64,000 bases of DNA from positions 111,163,035-111,227,034 of the forward strand of contig NC_073305.1 of NCBI RefSeq assembly GCF_027595985.1, in the 5' to 3' direction. Shown piece by piece: positions 35,057 through 46,619 of the stretch. Source of the DNA: Sorex araneus. Lineage: Eukaryota; Chordata; Mammalia; Eulipotyphla; Soricidae. A model generated the notes under the pieces. It saw only the letters and a list, made by a program, of their open reading frames with translations, had not been told where the DNA came from and did no database searches. Every line of letters begins with the position of its first letter. The first letter of the stretch is position 1. The translations under genes and the position numbers were made by a program.

Positions 35057-35060
35057 TGGA

Positions 35061-36463
35061 AATTATGGAAAATGGCTATTAAGTATCTTATTCTGCTGCA
35101 CGATCTAGAAAGTGTCCTGGAGTGTGGCAGTGGCTGGGTAATGGAGGTAGTGGAGGTTGGCCAGTGATGTATTTATCTGGCGCCGGTAGGGTTGTACCTA
35201 TCCTGAATAAATTGTAACTCCTGTAACTCTACGCTAATCTGTTTAGCCAACTACTGTATTCAACATCCAGTGTATGTAAGGTGAAGTAGAAACACACTTC
35301 TAAGTAGAATCCAGTTGGCTAAAGAAATGAGTTTTTATGAATTTTTCTAAAAGTGATATGAAGGAAATCAGTCTTCAAATTTCGACATTAACAACTTTCC
35401 AGTAGTAATTTTAACAGAACAAGAGTAAACATTTCAGGTTATGTTAATCTAGAAAGGATTCTTTGTCCTGCTTCACTCTAATCTATCCAAATTAATTGGA
35501 GACATCTGGAAATTTTGATTACAAACACATCTTTGCCCTATTTGTTTGCGAAATCCTTTTTACAAATGATGGTAAAGGAACAAAGAGGTTTACTTGCTCA
35601 AGGGCAAAGAGAAGAGGAGTAAAATGAAGGACCAGAAACTGACTCATCAGTCTGAAGAAAGCTGACACCTAAACCAGCAGTGGGAGAAGGCAACAAGCAT
35701 AACAAGCTGACTCACGCTGCAGAATCCTGCAGCACCTCAAGCAGCAGAGGTTTAAATTTTTACAGATGAGAATGTGGGGTGATTCTGAAAAACAGAAGAA
35801 TTACTTGAAAGTCTGTGTGTGTGTAGTGATTAAACTCTCTTCCCACAGCAGACACATCAAGCAAACACTCCTCTCCCACCCCAGCTGAAGATTTAGAAAG
35901 GTCAGCCCTGACAAGATGTGGAGTTTGGGGACAACAGGCACAGCTGAGCTGTGGGTGATGCACTGTGCTAAGGTGGCAAATGGATTAAATGTATTTATTA
36001 TTAGAAAATTATTTTCTCTAAAACTTGCAAATCATCCATTATCATATGAGTTCTACATTTTTTAACATTAACATGCCATTTGAGTATAACCTCTATTAAT
36101 GCTCAACTACAAATATAACTTCAAGCGAGAGCTGCCTTGTTCTTGGTAATCCTTCCTAGGAAGAAAATGAATCCATGACCATGAACCGCCAACCAGAAAG
36201 AAAAATGTATTCCCCACATAACAGTTTTTCCAGTGTTACTCTCTAGTTATTGAATTGCTTGGGTTCAAGCAATTTTAACTGTTTTAGTCATTTACCTGCT
36301 AAGCAATTTTGGGCAAATTACTGAATTTCCTAAAAGATTTAGATTATCTAAACTAAAAGAATAATGCTTCCAAATATTTGATAGTTATCATGTACCTGGG
36401 AGTTATCTTGAAGTTCTACTTTAAAAACTCATTAAAATTAAATCATATTTCAAAACAGAATTT
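35061..36463. other. No recognised feature
   Basis: 35061-35215 may still be RTE 5' UTR. Beyond that no exon or repeat is recognised. Confidence 0.45.
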
Positions 36464-36943
36464 CATATTTTTAAATTTATTATTTTTTAATTAATGAATC
36501 ACTATGAGGGTACAGTTACAGATTTACATATTTTTGTGCTTGTGTTTCAGTCATATAATGCTTGAGTACCCTTCACTCCACCAGTGGCCATTCTTCTCCA
36601 CCGATGACCCCAGTATCCCTCCTACCGCCCCATCTCATCTCCCCCCACCCCACCCTACCTCTGTGACAGGGCATTCCCTTTGTTCTTTCTCTCCTTTTGG
36701 GTGTTGTGGTTTGCAATGGAGGTATTGGGTGGCCATCGTGTTCAATCTATAGTCTACTTTCAGCACTCCTCTCCCATCCCAAGAAGGTCATCCAACAACA
36801 CTTTAGTTTGTGTTCCCTTCTCTATCTGAGTTGCCTTTTACCCCAGAATGTGAGGCTGGCTTCCAAGCCATGGAACAAACCTCCTGGTACTTATTTCTTC
36901 TATTCGTGGATGTTAGTCTCCCATTCTGTTGCAAAACAGAACC
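36464..36943 (-). mobile_element. L1 3' UTR, type B, diverged
   Basis: Minus strand: GAATCACTATGAGGGTACAGTTACAG, CACTCCACCAGTGGCCATTC, GTTGTGGTTTGCAATGGAGG, ATTTCTTCTATTCGTGG. Confidence 0.9.
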
Positions 36944-36945
36944 AT

Positions 36946-37300
36946 CTTATAAGGGAGTGAATGTATCTCCTTCAAATTCATATGTCCAAAATATTAGTTT
37001 AAATGTAATGTTGTTGGGCGGCCAGCCTTTGGGCCATATTTAGAGTTTGACGATGGGACTTCTATTAGTGGGGACTGCTGTCCTTAGAAATGAGAGCTCA
37101 GGGACTCTAGCCCTTTCTCCTCTATATAGATATGAAAATAAGGTCCTCTGGAACCTAGGAGCAGGTCTTCACCAGAAACCTGGTATGCTAACACCTGATT
37201 GCAGACTTCCAACCTTGTGAAGAATGAATTTCTGTTATTGATAAACCTATCAGCCTAGAGTCATTTGTTATAGAAGTCTGAACAGACTTACATTACTAAC
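36946..37300 (+). mobile_element. ERVL-MaLR solo LTR (MLT1/MST-like)
   Basis: AATTCATATGTCCAAA near the left, GGACTGCTGTCCTTAGAAATGAGAG mid-way, TCTTCACCAGAAACC, GAATTTCTGTTATTGATAAACC and a right end with TTTGTTATAGAAGTCTGAACAGACT are the ordered landmarks of mammalian MaLR LTRs. Old and decayed. Confidence 0.8.
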
Positions 37301-37464
37301 ACTTCTTTTGCTAAACCATAAATTTTTAAAATTCTTTTTCATGCCACATTGATTATCAAACTGAATTTTGAGTAATAGTATTTTGTATTTTGCTAACCAA
37401 GATAATTTTTTCCAAATTCTAACAAATGCATGTAAAAAGGATAATGAAAGTAGAAAGTCATTAT
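37301..37464. other. No recognised feature
   Basis: Short AT-rich spacer. Confidence 0.5.
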
Positions 37465-37690
37465 TTTGTTTTTTTATATTTTATTTTATTTTTTAAATTA
37501 ATTTATTCTTTTATTGAATCACCATGTGGAAAGTTACAAAGCTTTCAGGTTTAAGTCTCAGTTATACAATGCTCAAACACCCATCCCTTCACCAGTGCAC
37601 ATATTCCACCACCAAAAATCACAGTATACCTCTCCCCTCCCCCACCTCCCCAGTCCCCCATCCCACATGTGTAACTGGTAAATGAAAGTT
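37465..37690 (-). mobile_element. L1 3' UTR tip, type A
   Basis: Minus strand: TTATTGAATCACCATGTGG, TCAAACACCCATCCCTTCACCAGTGC, then CACCTCCCCAGTCCCCC. Only ~200 bp of L1. Confidence 0.85.
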
Positions 37691-39284
37691 ATCATTTTGA
37701 AACTATCATCACAGCTATTGCTTTTAGCAATGTTCATCATTAAATGCCAAAACTAATGATAAATATTTGTTGTGAAATATCATTTGCATAGCCTCAAAGT
37801 ATTCCCAGTATCTTCTCGTTAATTACAAAGGGTAAAGTGCATTATAGATATAAACCTGGCAGACACTGTCTAAAGCAATTCAGTAAACTAAATTTAACCA
37901 CCAAGAATAGGACAAAGCTACATCATATACCCTGATTGGGAAACACTGGAAAAGGTACAACTGCACTGCTGAGTTACTCCCTCCAAATTTTTGTAAGCCA
38001 AATTAATCATCATAAGCATTAGATAAGTTCAATTTGTGGGAATTTCTACAGTGTAATTAGTCAATTCTCTTAAATTAAGATGATGGGAGGCAAAGAAAAC
38101 TGACTAGCAGTCACAATTAAAAAGGGCTAAAGAAACATATAAATGTAATAATGTGTAGTAGACCTGGACTGAGAAACGGTGGTGGAGGTTCAGTGACTTT
38201 GTCACCAGAAGCATTGGCATTAACACTACTATAACTACTGTTGCTTGATAACAATATAATGTTTAAAAGATACCAATTGTATTAGATAATAATTATTAAG
38301 TTAATGTATAATGTCTCTGTTGGGGATATAAAATAAATTACCTTGGATTTTAGAATACTCTTACTAACGTGCTTAAAGGGAATGTCATAATTCACTCTCA
38401 AAGAATTAAGAAAATGCGGTTAAATAAACATGAACAGAGAACAATAAAACAAGGAGGAATGTTTAACAATTGATGAAACTGTGTAAAGGACATAGAAGTG
38501 TTCTTGCAACCTTTTCAAAAGTCTTAAATGACCTAATATTAAAACTTAGAAAACTAAACATATTATGTCTCTAAGATGTGCTCTTCTACACACTCTCTTC
38601 AGGTACATTAGATAATAAATGTGAACTCGGGATGCTATTTTAACTTCTCATCTACCTTTTTCAAGCTTATAAAAATGTTTCAAACCATACCCATTGCTAA
38701 GATCAAATGAAAGATAGAGAAAAAATTCCTTAAACCCATTTATTATGCATGTATTAAAACGGATTCAATTATTTTTTATTCTTATAAAATTTCTTGTAGG
38801 CAGTTTTTCAGTCGAATCTGCAATAACAATACAACCAGATATAAAACAGAAATTACTAACTGCCATGCAAGTATTAATTTAGTCGTACTAATTTGTTAAA
38901 AATCCTGACTTTTAAGTAACCATAGCATGCACACAATAAAGGTTATTTTCACAGATCCCCTAGAAGTGAGTTGTATACAGAAATAAGAGTTATATAACAA
39001 AGTACTTCCTTAAACAACACCTACTTAGCGCTCTCAATCACAAGTCCTTTTAGTCTCATTTCTTTCAACATAATACTACCTAGAGTCTAAATACCACAAT
39101 TGACTCTCTAGGATTTATCCTAAGCAGCAAAAGCACAGTCCATATCCAAGGGACATTATGAGAGATAGTCATAAAGGAACTAGGTGAGAGTTTTTTTTTT
39201 TAAAGAGATCTCTGTGATTGAAGACCTGACTGATAAAGAAGCTATTTTATGAAAATTTTCAGCTTGGGTCTAGAGTGGGAGATT
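37691..39284. other. Unrecognised interval
   Basis: 1.6 kb with no repeat or exon I can name. Confidence 0.5.
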
Positions 39285-39440
39285 GTCAGTAGTTTCAGTT
39301 CAGAGTACAAAGTTTCTGGGTAAAGAGCTACCTCACTTGGGGCTTTGTACACTATTTATTGCCTGAGCCCTAAAAATTTCTGAGTGCAGAGCCAGGTGTA
39401 GCTCCCAAAACACAAACAAAAGGCATTTAAAAAAAAAAAA
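39285..39440 (+). mobile_element. Old tRNA SINE
   Basis: Decayed head, then TTTCTGAGTGCAGAGCCAGGTGTAGC and an A-run end. Diverged but the 3' half is clear. Confidence 0.65.
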
Positions 39441-39584
39441 AACCAAAGAGACACCTTATCTGATTTGTTAAAAAGTGACTAACTTTCCTGTGTTTAGAAT
39501 AATTTTTAAACCAATCAAATGAATAAAACCCATATCTCACTTGAGATGAAATGTTAAATAAAGAAAAATTAAAAGTTGGTTCTT

Positions 39585-42102
39585 ATTCATCATATTAATA
39601 AAAGAAATGATAAAAAACCATATGATCATATCAATAGATGCAGACAAAGCATTTGACAAGATTCAGCATCCGTTTATGATGAAAACTCTCAGCAGAATAA
39701 GCATCGAAGGAACTTTCCTCAATATAGTCAAAGCCATCTACCAAAAGCCCATGGCAAGTATCATTCTCAATGCGGAAAAACTGAAAGCCTTCCCTCTAAG
39801 ATTGGGTACAAAGCAAGGTTGCCTGCTTTCTCCACTCCTATTAAATATATTACTGGAAGTCCTGGCCATAGCAGTTAGACAAGAAAAAGATATCAAGGGC
39901 ATACAGATAGGAAAGGAAGAGATCAAGTTATCACTATTTGCAAATGATATGATACTATACTTGGAAAACCCTAAAGACTCTACAGAAAAGCTCCTAGAAA
40001 CAATAAGTCAATATAGTAAAGTGGCAGACTACAAAATCAACACCCAAAAGTCCATGGCTTTCTTATATACAGATAATGAAAGAGAAGAAAGAGACATTAA
40101 AAAAAAATCCCATTCACAATTGTACCTCAGAAAATCAAGTACCTTGGAATCAGCTTAACCAAAGAGGTGAAGGACCTATACAAGGAAAATTACAAAACAC
40201 TACTTCAAGAAATAAAAGAGGACACTAGGAAGTGGAGACACATCCCCGGCTCATGGATAGGGAGAATTAACATTATTAAAATGGCAATACTGCCCAAAGC
40301 ACTATACAAATTTAATGCAGTCCTTATCAGGATACCCATGACATTTTTCAAAGAAATAGACAAAACACTCCAGAAATTTATATGGAACAATAAACCCCCA
40401 TGAATAGCGAAAGCAATGCTTGGAAAAAAGAAGATGGGTTGCGTCACCTTCCCCAACTTTAAACTCTATTACAAAGCAGTAGTAATTAAAACAGCATGGT
40501 ATTGGGATAAAAACAGACCTGCAGACCAATGGAACAGAGTTGAATATCCTGTCACAGACCCCCAAATATATGGCCACTTAATCTTTGACAAAGGAGCAAG
40601 AAATGCAAAGTGGAACAAGGAAAGCCTCTTCAACAGTGGTGCTGGGAAAACTGGATAGCTACCTGCAAAAAAACGAACTTTGACCTCGTCTAATGCCAGG
40701 CACAAAAGTCAGATCAAAGTGGATTAAAGACCTCAATATCAGATATGAATCTATAAGGTTCACAGAAGAAAATGTAGGCAGAACTCTCCATGGCATTGAA
40801 GCTAAAAGCATCTTTAAGGATGAAACAACACTGACCATGCAAGTGGAACCAAACACAAACAAATGGGACTACATCAAACTATGAAGCTTCTGCACTTCAA
40901 AAGAAACAGTGATCAAAATACAGAAAGAGCTCACAGAATGGAAAATAATATTTTCCCAATACCCATATGATAAGGGACTAATATCCAGGATATACAAGAT
41001 ACTTGTAGAACTGTATAAGAAAAAAACCTCCAACCCCATCAAAAAATGGGGAGAAGAAATGGACAGAAGTTTCCTCAAAAAAGAAATACAAATGGCCAAA
41101 AGACACATGAAAAAATGCTCCACATCACTAGTCATAAGGGAGATGCAAATCAAAACAACAATGAGATATCATCTCACACCACAGAGACTGGCACACATTC
41201 AAAAGAACAAAAGCAACCAATGCTGGCGTGGATGTGGGGAAAAAGGGACGCTTCTTCACTGCTGGTAGGAATTCCAACTGGTCCAGCCTTTCTGGAAAAC
41301 AATATGGACAGTCCTTCAAAAACTAGAAATTGAGCTTCCATATGACCCCGAAATACCACTTCTGGGAATATATCCTGAGGATGCAAAAGAGCACAGTAGA
41401 AATGACTTCTGTACCTATATATTCATTGCAGCACTGTTGACAATAGCCAAAATACGGAAACAACCTGAGTGCCCTAAAACAGATGACTGGCTAAAGAAAC
41501 TTTGGTACATCTACACAATGGAATACTATGCAACTGTTAGGAGAGAGGAAGTCATGAAATTTTCTTATAAATGGATAAACATGGAGAGTATCATGTTAAG
41601 TGAAATGAGTCAGAAAGAGAGGGACAGACATAGAGGGACTGCACTCATTTGTGGAGTGTGGGGTAGCATCACATGAGGCTGACACCCAACAACGGTAGAT
41701 ACAATGGCCAGGGGGATTTCCCCATAGCTGGAAGACGGCTTCATGAGCGGAGGGGAGAAGACAGATGGAATAGAGAAGGGATCACTAAGAAAATGATGGC
41801 TGGAGGAACCAGTTGGGATGGGAGATGCATGCCAAAAGTAGATAATAGACCAAATATGATTACTTCTCAGTGTCTGTGTTGCAAGCTATAATGCCCAAAA
41901 GTAGAGAGAGAGTATGGGGAATATTGTCTGCCTTAGAGGCAGGGGGAGGGTGGAAAGGGGGTAGTATACCGGGGATATTGGTGGTGGGGAATGTGCACTG
42001 ATGGAGGGATGGGTGTTTGATCATTGTGAGATTGTAACCCAAACATGAAAACTTGTAACTATCTCATGATGATTCAGTAAAATTTAAAAAAATTTAAAAA
42101 AT
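39585..42102 (+). mobile_element. 5'-truncated L1 (2.5 kb), type A 3' UTR
   Basis: The longest L1 here, bounded by an exact 10-bp duplication GTTGGTTCTT (39575-39584, 42103-42112). It starts inside the ORF2 reverse transcriptase and runs through the C-terminus to a 3' UTR with GGATGGGTGTTTGATCATTGTG and an A-rich end. The type A UTR recurs at 2930, 4533, 43691 and 60594. Confidence 0.97.
39607..41676 (+). pseudogene. L1 ORF2 remnant (reverse transcriptase and C-terminal domain)
   Basis: Open pieces 39607-40158, 40167-40403, 40416-40658, 40693-40884, 40909-41268 and 41437-41676 join only through frameshifts or stops. The first holds RT motifs ([27 protein letters not shown]), but the catalytic FADD box reads FAND (39937-39948), losing one of the two metal-binding aspartates. 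The C-terminal CWRGCG...HCW cysteine motif is present at about 41222-41268. L1 ORF2 is normally ~1275 aa; only the last half is here. Non-functional. Confidence 0.92.
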
Positions 42103-42112
42103 GTTGGTTCTT

Positions 42113-42472
42113 GACTAGAAAAAGCTGTTATCCCAACCCTAGAATAAGTCCATTCTAGGACTTATATTATATTTTCTAGGTATATAATTTTATATATGAG
42201 GGAAAATAAACTTATGTATCAAGTGGCTAATTTGAGTTTGCTTATGTATTATTAAACAAATGGTACTAATTTTTTTAAATGAGGGACTGAATTTCACTTA
42301 ACTCATTTTCTCTATGAGGTTCTGGGAAAATTATCTTCTCCATAAGGATGCAGTCCATCAGTATGTCTCTCAAGTCAAGCAGTCTTTAGTTGCAATTGAT
42401 GAATTGATGAATGTTTTAGGATGAATGGAGATTCTTAGACTAACAAGTCCAAAGTTTTTTCTATCATGCACT
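42113..42472. other. No recognised feature
   Basis: AT-rich spacer between L1 and SINE. Confidence 0.5.
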
Positions 42473-42708
42473 GCACTGTAGCACTGTTGTCCAGTTGTTC
42501 ATCGATTTGCTCAAGCAGGCACCAGTAAAGTCTTCACTGAGACCTGTTGTTACTGTGTTTCGCATATCAAATATGCCATGGGTAGCTTGCCAGGCTCTGC
42601 CATGCGGGCGGGATACTCTTGGTAGCTTGCCAGGATCTCCAAGAGGGATGGAGGAATGGAACCCAGGTCTGCTGTGTGCAGAGCAAATGCCCTACCCGCT
42701 ATTATATT
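42473..42708 (-). mobile_element. Composite SINE, nearly full length
   Basis: Minus strand: tandem tail (CACTGTAGCACTGTTG), CATCGATTTGCTCAAGCAGGCACC, GGGTAGCTTGCCAGGCTCTGCC, then a head shortened near TACCCGCTATTAT. Confidence 0.92.
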
Positions 42709-42765
42709 AAAGATAAATTTTGAAGATAAAACTTAAAGATAAAATTTAAAGATAAAAGAGATAAA
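42709..42765. repeat. AAAGATAAAA-type short tandem repeat
   Basis: Five imperfect units of AAAGATAAAATTT right at the SINE border. Confidence 0.75.
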
Positions 42766-43680
42766 ACTAATTTGACATTATCTTATGATTCTAATTTGCT
42801 TTAAATGTCACAGTACTTGTATTTCTTTCCCAATATATCTTACATAGTTAGTCTTCCACCTTATTCTAACTACAGAGAATTCTTTTTATGAGTTTAATTC
42901 AATGCATTATTCCCTAATATATTATAAAACAAAGTGAATCAGCTAGAACAAGCTAAATTGTGGCATAGGAACAAACAATTCCTACATCTCTTGAATAGAG
43001 ACAAAGGTTAACTTCTGATTGTCAGGGTACTGCTGTTTTCATTTTTCACTCTGACTATTGGGATCTCCTCTATCCAGAGAAGACAGAAAGGAACATGTCA
43101 GATTTCCCATTTGTTTTTAAGACTTTCATTTAGAAATGAGACCTATCATTTCCATTAACATATGATTGCTAAGGAAGTCATATGGTCATTTCTGACTTCA
43201 GGGCAGACAGGAAGTCCACTCTGATATACCCTGAGGCAATAATTAAAGAACTCTACTAATTGCTGAGTATTTGACTATGACTGCTTAATGATGGAAACCA
43301 AAGCAAGTATTTTCAGTCTTGTTGGTAGTCTAGTTTAGTTATCTTATCTTGAATCCTGGCTCACTAAGTGTGAAGGACTCCTGGAGATTTTCTAGAATTC
43401 AGTTATGAGGACCTACAAAATACCTCCTTCTTTCCCAAATGTTTCTGAGATCTGATTTTCTTTATTCACTTCAATCAAGACAACATAATGCAAGAAAGGG
43501 GAGACAGAATGAATAGACAAAAAACATCCTTGTAATATTTTAATTCAATCATTATTGTCAAATATTAAAGAGATTTTCAAAGAACTTATGTTTAAGAAAC
43601 AGCTTCTTTCATGCAAATCCATATTTTATGTTAATATGTTGATTGTTACTTTTAAAGGAATTAATAAATATAATCAAAAT
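42766..43680. other. No recognised feature
   Basis: Nothing identifiable. Confidence 0.5.
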
Positions 43681-43690
43681 TTTCTGTCTT

Positions 43691-44145
43691 CATTTGTAGA
43701 TTATAAAATAACATCACATGAGGCTGACACCCAAGGACAGTAGATACAAGGGCCAGGGGGATTTCCCCATAGCTAGAAGACTGTTTCATGAGTGGAGGGG
43801 AGAAGACAGATGGAATAGAGAAGGGATCACTAAGAAAATGAGGGCTGGAGGAACTATTTGGTATGGGAGATGCATGCCGAAAGTAGATCATGGAACAAAC
43901 ATAATGACCTCTCAGTGTCTGTGTTGCAAGCTATAATTCCCAAAAGGAGAGAGAGAGTATAGGGAACATTGTCTGCCTTAGAGGCACGGGGAGGGTGGGA
44001 AAGCGGGGGTTTACCAGGGATATTGGTGGTGGGGAATGTGCACTGGTGGAGGGATGGGTGTTTGATCATTGTGAGATTGTAACTCAAACATGAAAGCTTG
44101 TAACTATCTCATGGTGATTCAATAAAATTAAAATTTAAAAAAAAA
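43691..44145 (+). mobile_element. L1 3' UTR, type A, with target duplication
   Basis: From the end of ORF2 (ATCACATGAGGCTGACACCC) to the A-rich tail. Exact 10-bp duplication TTTCTGTCTT at 43681-43690 and 44146-44155. Confidence 0.95.
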
Positions 44146-44171
44146 TTTCTGTCTTACATTTTATATAGTGC

Positions 44172-44985
44172 ATATTTCTTCAATTGAATCACAGCAAGAT
44201 GCACAGTTACAAAGTAGTTCATGATTGGGTTTCAGTCATATAATATTCCAACATCCATCCCTTCACCAGTGTCCATTTCCTACCATCAACGTCCCCAGTT
44301 TCCTTCCTACCACCTGTCTCTATCGCTGATGCTCTCTCTCTCTTTCTCTTTATTTCAATCTCTCTCTGTATGTCTCTCTGTCTCTCTGTCTCTGTATCTG
44401 TCCCTTTGTCTTTCTCTTTTCTTTTGGGTATTATGGTACTTGCAGTACAGATACTGAAAAGTTATCATAAGAGTGATCATTTCTAACTGATCCCGTCTCT
44501 ATCCTAACTTCCTTTTGCCCCACACATACTTGTGGCAAACTTCCAACCATTGACCAGTTTTCCAGGCCCCTATTTTTCTTGGTTTTGGTTATTAGTCTCA
44601 TGCTATTTTTTATATATCCCACAAATGAGTGCAGTCATTCTAATCTTTCCTTATCCTTCTGACTCATTTCACTCAGCATGATATTCTTCATGTCTGTCCG
44701 TTTGCGAGCAAATTTCATGACTTCATTTTTCCTGACAGCTGCATAGTATTCCATTGCATGGTTGTGCCACTGTTTCTTTATCCATTCGTCTGTTCTTGGG
44801 CACTCAGGTTGTTTTCAGATTCTGGCTATTGTGAATAGTGCTTCAATAAACACTGAAGTGAAGATGACTTTTCAGTTGTGTGCTTTTGGGCCCCCAGGGT
44901 ATATTTCCCTGAAGTGGTATATTTCTGGGTCAAATGGGAGCTCAATTTCTTGGTTTTTGTGGAATGTCCATATTGCTAGACACAA
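44172..44985 (-). mobile_element. L1 fragment, diverged, with CT-rich UTR
   Basis: Minus strand: GAATCACAGCAAGATGCACAG, then CT-rich 44325-44420, then the ORF2 C-terminus (GACAGCTGCATAGTATTCCATTGC, TGGGTCAAATGGGAGCTC). A 3' UTR variant distinct from types A and B. Confidence 0.88.
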
Positions 44986-45059
44986 TCTATAGAAACATTT
45001 TGAACTTTTGGGGACCTTAACCATTTACAAATTTGTTGAAGTAATTAAAAAGTTTTTTG

Positions 45060-45242
45060 GGGGCTGGAGAGATAGCACAGCGGGTAGGGCGTTTGCCTTG
45101 CACGCGGCCGACCCGGGTTCGAATCCCAGCATCCCATATGGTCCCCCTGAGCATCGCCAGGGGTAATTCCTGAGTGCATGAGCCAGGAATGACTCCTGTG
45201 CATTGCCGGGTGTGACCCAAAAAGCAAAAAAAAAAAAAAAAA
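45060..45242 (+). mobile_element. A-tailed tRNA SINE, young (near consensus)
   Basis: A box TAGCACAGCGG at 45073-45083 and B box GGTTCGAATCC at 45116-45126 are intact, so it could still be read by RNA polymerase III. Exact 13-bp duplication AAAAAGTTTTTTG at 45047-45059 and 45243-45255. Confidence 0.97.
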
Positions 45243-45255
45243 AAAAAGTTTTTTG

Positions 45256-45395
45256 TTGTTTGGTGCTGGGGTCTCACACTTTTTGTGCCAGGTCTTGCAC
45301 TCAGTGATAAGGGGCCATGGTAGGGATCAAACTCAGGACTTCTTTCATGGAGAAAATACAATCCATCACTGACCATATCTCTTAGCTCTATGCTC
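45256..45395 (-). mobile_element. Old SINE fragment
   Basis: Minus strand: GGGGCCATGGTAGGGATCAAACTCAGG resembles the SINE body, and TATCTCTTAGCTC the head. Confidence 0.5.
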
Positions 45396-45625
45396 CATAA
45401 TTTTTATAAGTTTAAAGGAATCCTCTGACAATAAGGTTTGGGAACCACCCTTCTTGGTAAATTGTAATTTATTCTTTCAAATAACTACTAAATAACTTTT
45501 CTCTACAGAGAAGGATTTATGAATCTAGTATTAAATAGATGTGTATTCGTGGCAACTTTGAAATATACAACACAGTTTATTAATTATCGTCAATAGGCTA
45601 TACTTAAGCTTTAAGACTTATATAT

Positions 45626-46097
45626 ATTTTTTTCATCTGGACTTTATTGATCTAATAAAATTACATTAAGAATTGAAATGAATTATACATTACTGTGCTC
45701 ATGTTTCCCCCATACAAAGTTCGAGAACCCATCCCTTCACCAGTGCCCATCCTCTACCACCAGTAAACCCAGCATCTCTCCCACCCTCCCCAGTCCCGTC
45801 TCCCCACCCACCCCACACTGCCACTATGGCAGGGTATTCCCTTTTGATCTCTCTGATTAGGTGTTGTGGTTTGCAATAAAGGTGTTGAGTGGCCATTGTG
45901 TTCAGTCTCTAGTCTACATTCGGCATGCATCACCCTTCCCCCGCATGACTTCCGACCACATTTTACTTGGTGTTCCCTTCTCTGAGTTGCTTAGAATGAG
46001 AGACCAGCCTCCAAGCCATAGAGTCAACCTCCTGGTACTTATTTCTACTATTCTTGGGTTTTAGTCTCCTGGTCTACTATTCTATATTCCACAGATG
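45626..46097 (-). mobile_element. L1 3' UTR, type B, with target duplication
   Basis: Minus strand: ACAAAGTTCGAGAACCCATCCC, ATGGCAGGGTATTCCC, ACCTCCTGGTACTTATTTC. Duplication AAGACTTATATAT at 45613-45625 and 46098-46110. The extreme 3' end is altered relative to other type B copies. Confidence 0.9.
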
Positions 46098-46275
46098 AAG
46101 ACTTATATATTTTATAACTGGAAGTTAGTGCCTTTTGTCCTTCGCCATTTTACATAAACTAACTCATATCTACTCACTCTGGCAGCCACAGATTAACATT
46201 TCCACAAAATGTTCATGGATTCCCCTCCTCGGCATCTTTGTCAGGATTGCCTTTGCTGTTCAATAGTAGTCACTC

Positions 46276-46446
46276 TTGGGGCTGGAGCACAGCGGGCAGG
46301 GTGTTTGCCTTGCATGCGGCCGACCCAGGTTCGATTCCCAGCACCCATATGGTCCCCTGAGCAATGCCAGGAGTAATTCCTGAGTGCAGAGCCAGGAGTA
46401 ACCCCTGTGCATCACCAGGTATGACCCAAAAAGCAAAAAAAAAAAA
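46276..46446 (+). mobile_element. A-tailed tRNA SINE
   Basis: Well preserved with a small deletion in the A-box region (GGGCTGGAGCACAGCGGG). Exact 11-bp duplication AGTAGTCACTC at 46265-46275 and 46447-46457. Confidence 0.95.
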
Positions 46447-46485
46447 AGTAGTCACTCATTTCATTGTGGTTTTATTCATATTTTA

Positions 46486-46575
46486 CTGACAAACAAGTCT
46501 CACAATGGAGATGTTACTGGTGCCCACTCGAGCAAATTGATGAACAATGGGACGACAGTCCTACAGTGCTACTGA
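46486..46575 (+). mobile_element. Composite SINE, 3' tail only
   Basis: CAAGTCTCACAATGGAGATG, TGCCCACTCGAGCAAATTG, ACGACAGTCCTACAGTGC. 5'-truncated just upstream of the RTE 3'-end junction. Confidence 0.88.
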
Positions 46576-46619
46576 CAATTAGTGATGTTGTTCACAAACT
46601 CTACTTAAATGTTCAACTC

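Larger units (their letters stand above)
31941..35060 (-). mobile_element. RTE-clade LINE, near full length, decayed
   Basis: Minus-strand non-LTR retrotransposon. In its own 5'-to-3' order: a hairpin (35056-35027), a short open frame (35032-34748), an APE-type endonuclease region (34746-33732), a reverse transcriptase with FADD in place of YxDD (32743-32732), and a C-terminal region running almost to the 3' end at ~31941, where CATCCCGTTGATCTTCG precedes a tandem-repeat-like tail. That compact layout is typical of the RTE clade. Frameshifts and stops break ORF2, so it is a dead copy. I recall an RTE family described as shared between the common shrew and parasitic nematodes; this looks like it, but I could not run the search. 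The left-side 5' UTR may extend to ~35215. Confidence 0.92.

Noticed and set aside
45060-45130. Genuine tRNA gene (A and B boxes intact)
   Set aside because: It is the head of a dispersed SINE with a target duplication and no cloverleaf-complete tRNA I could fold.
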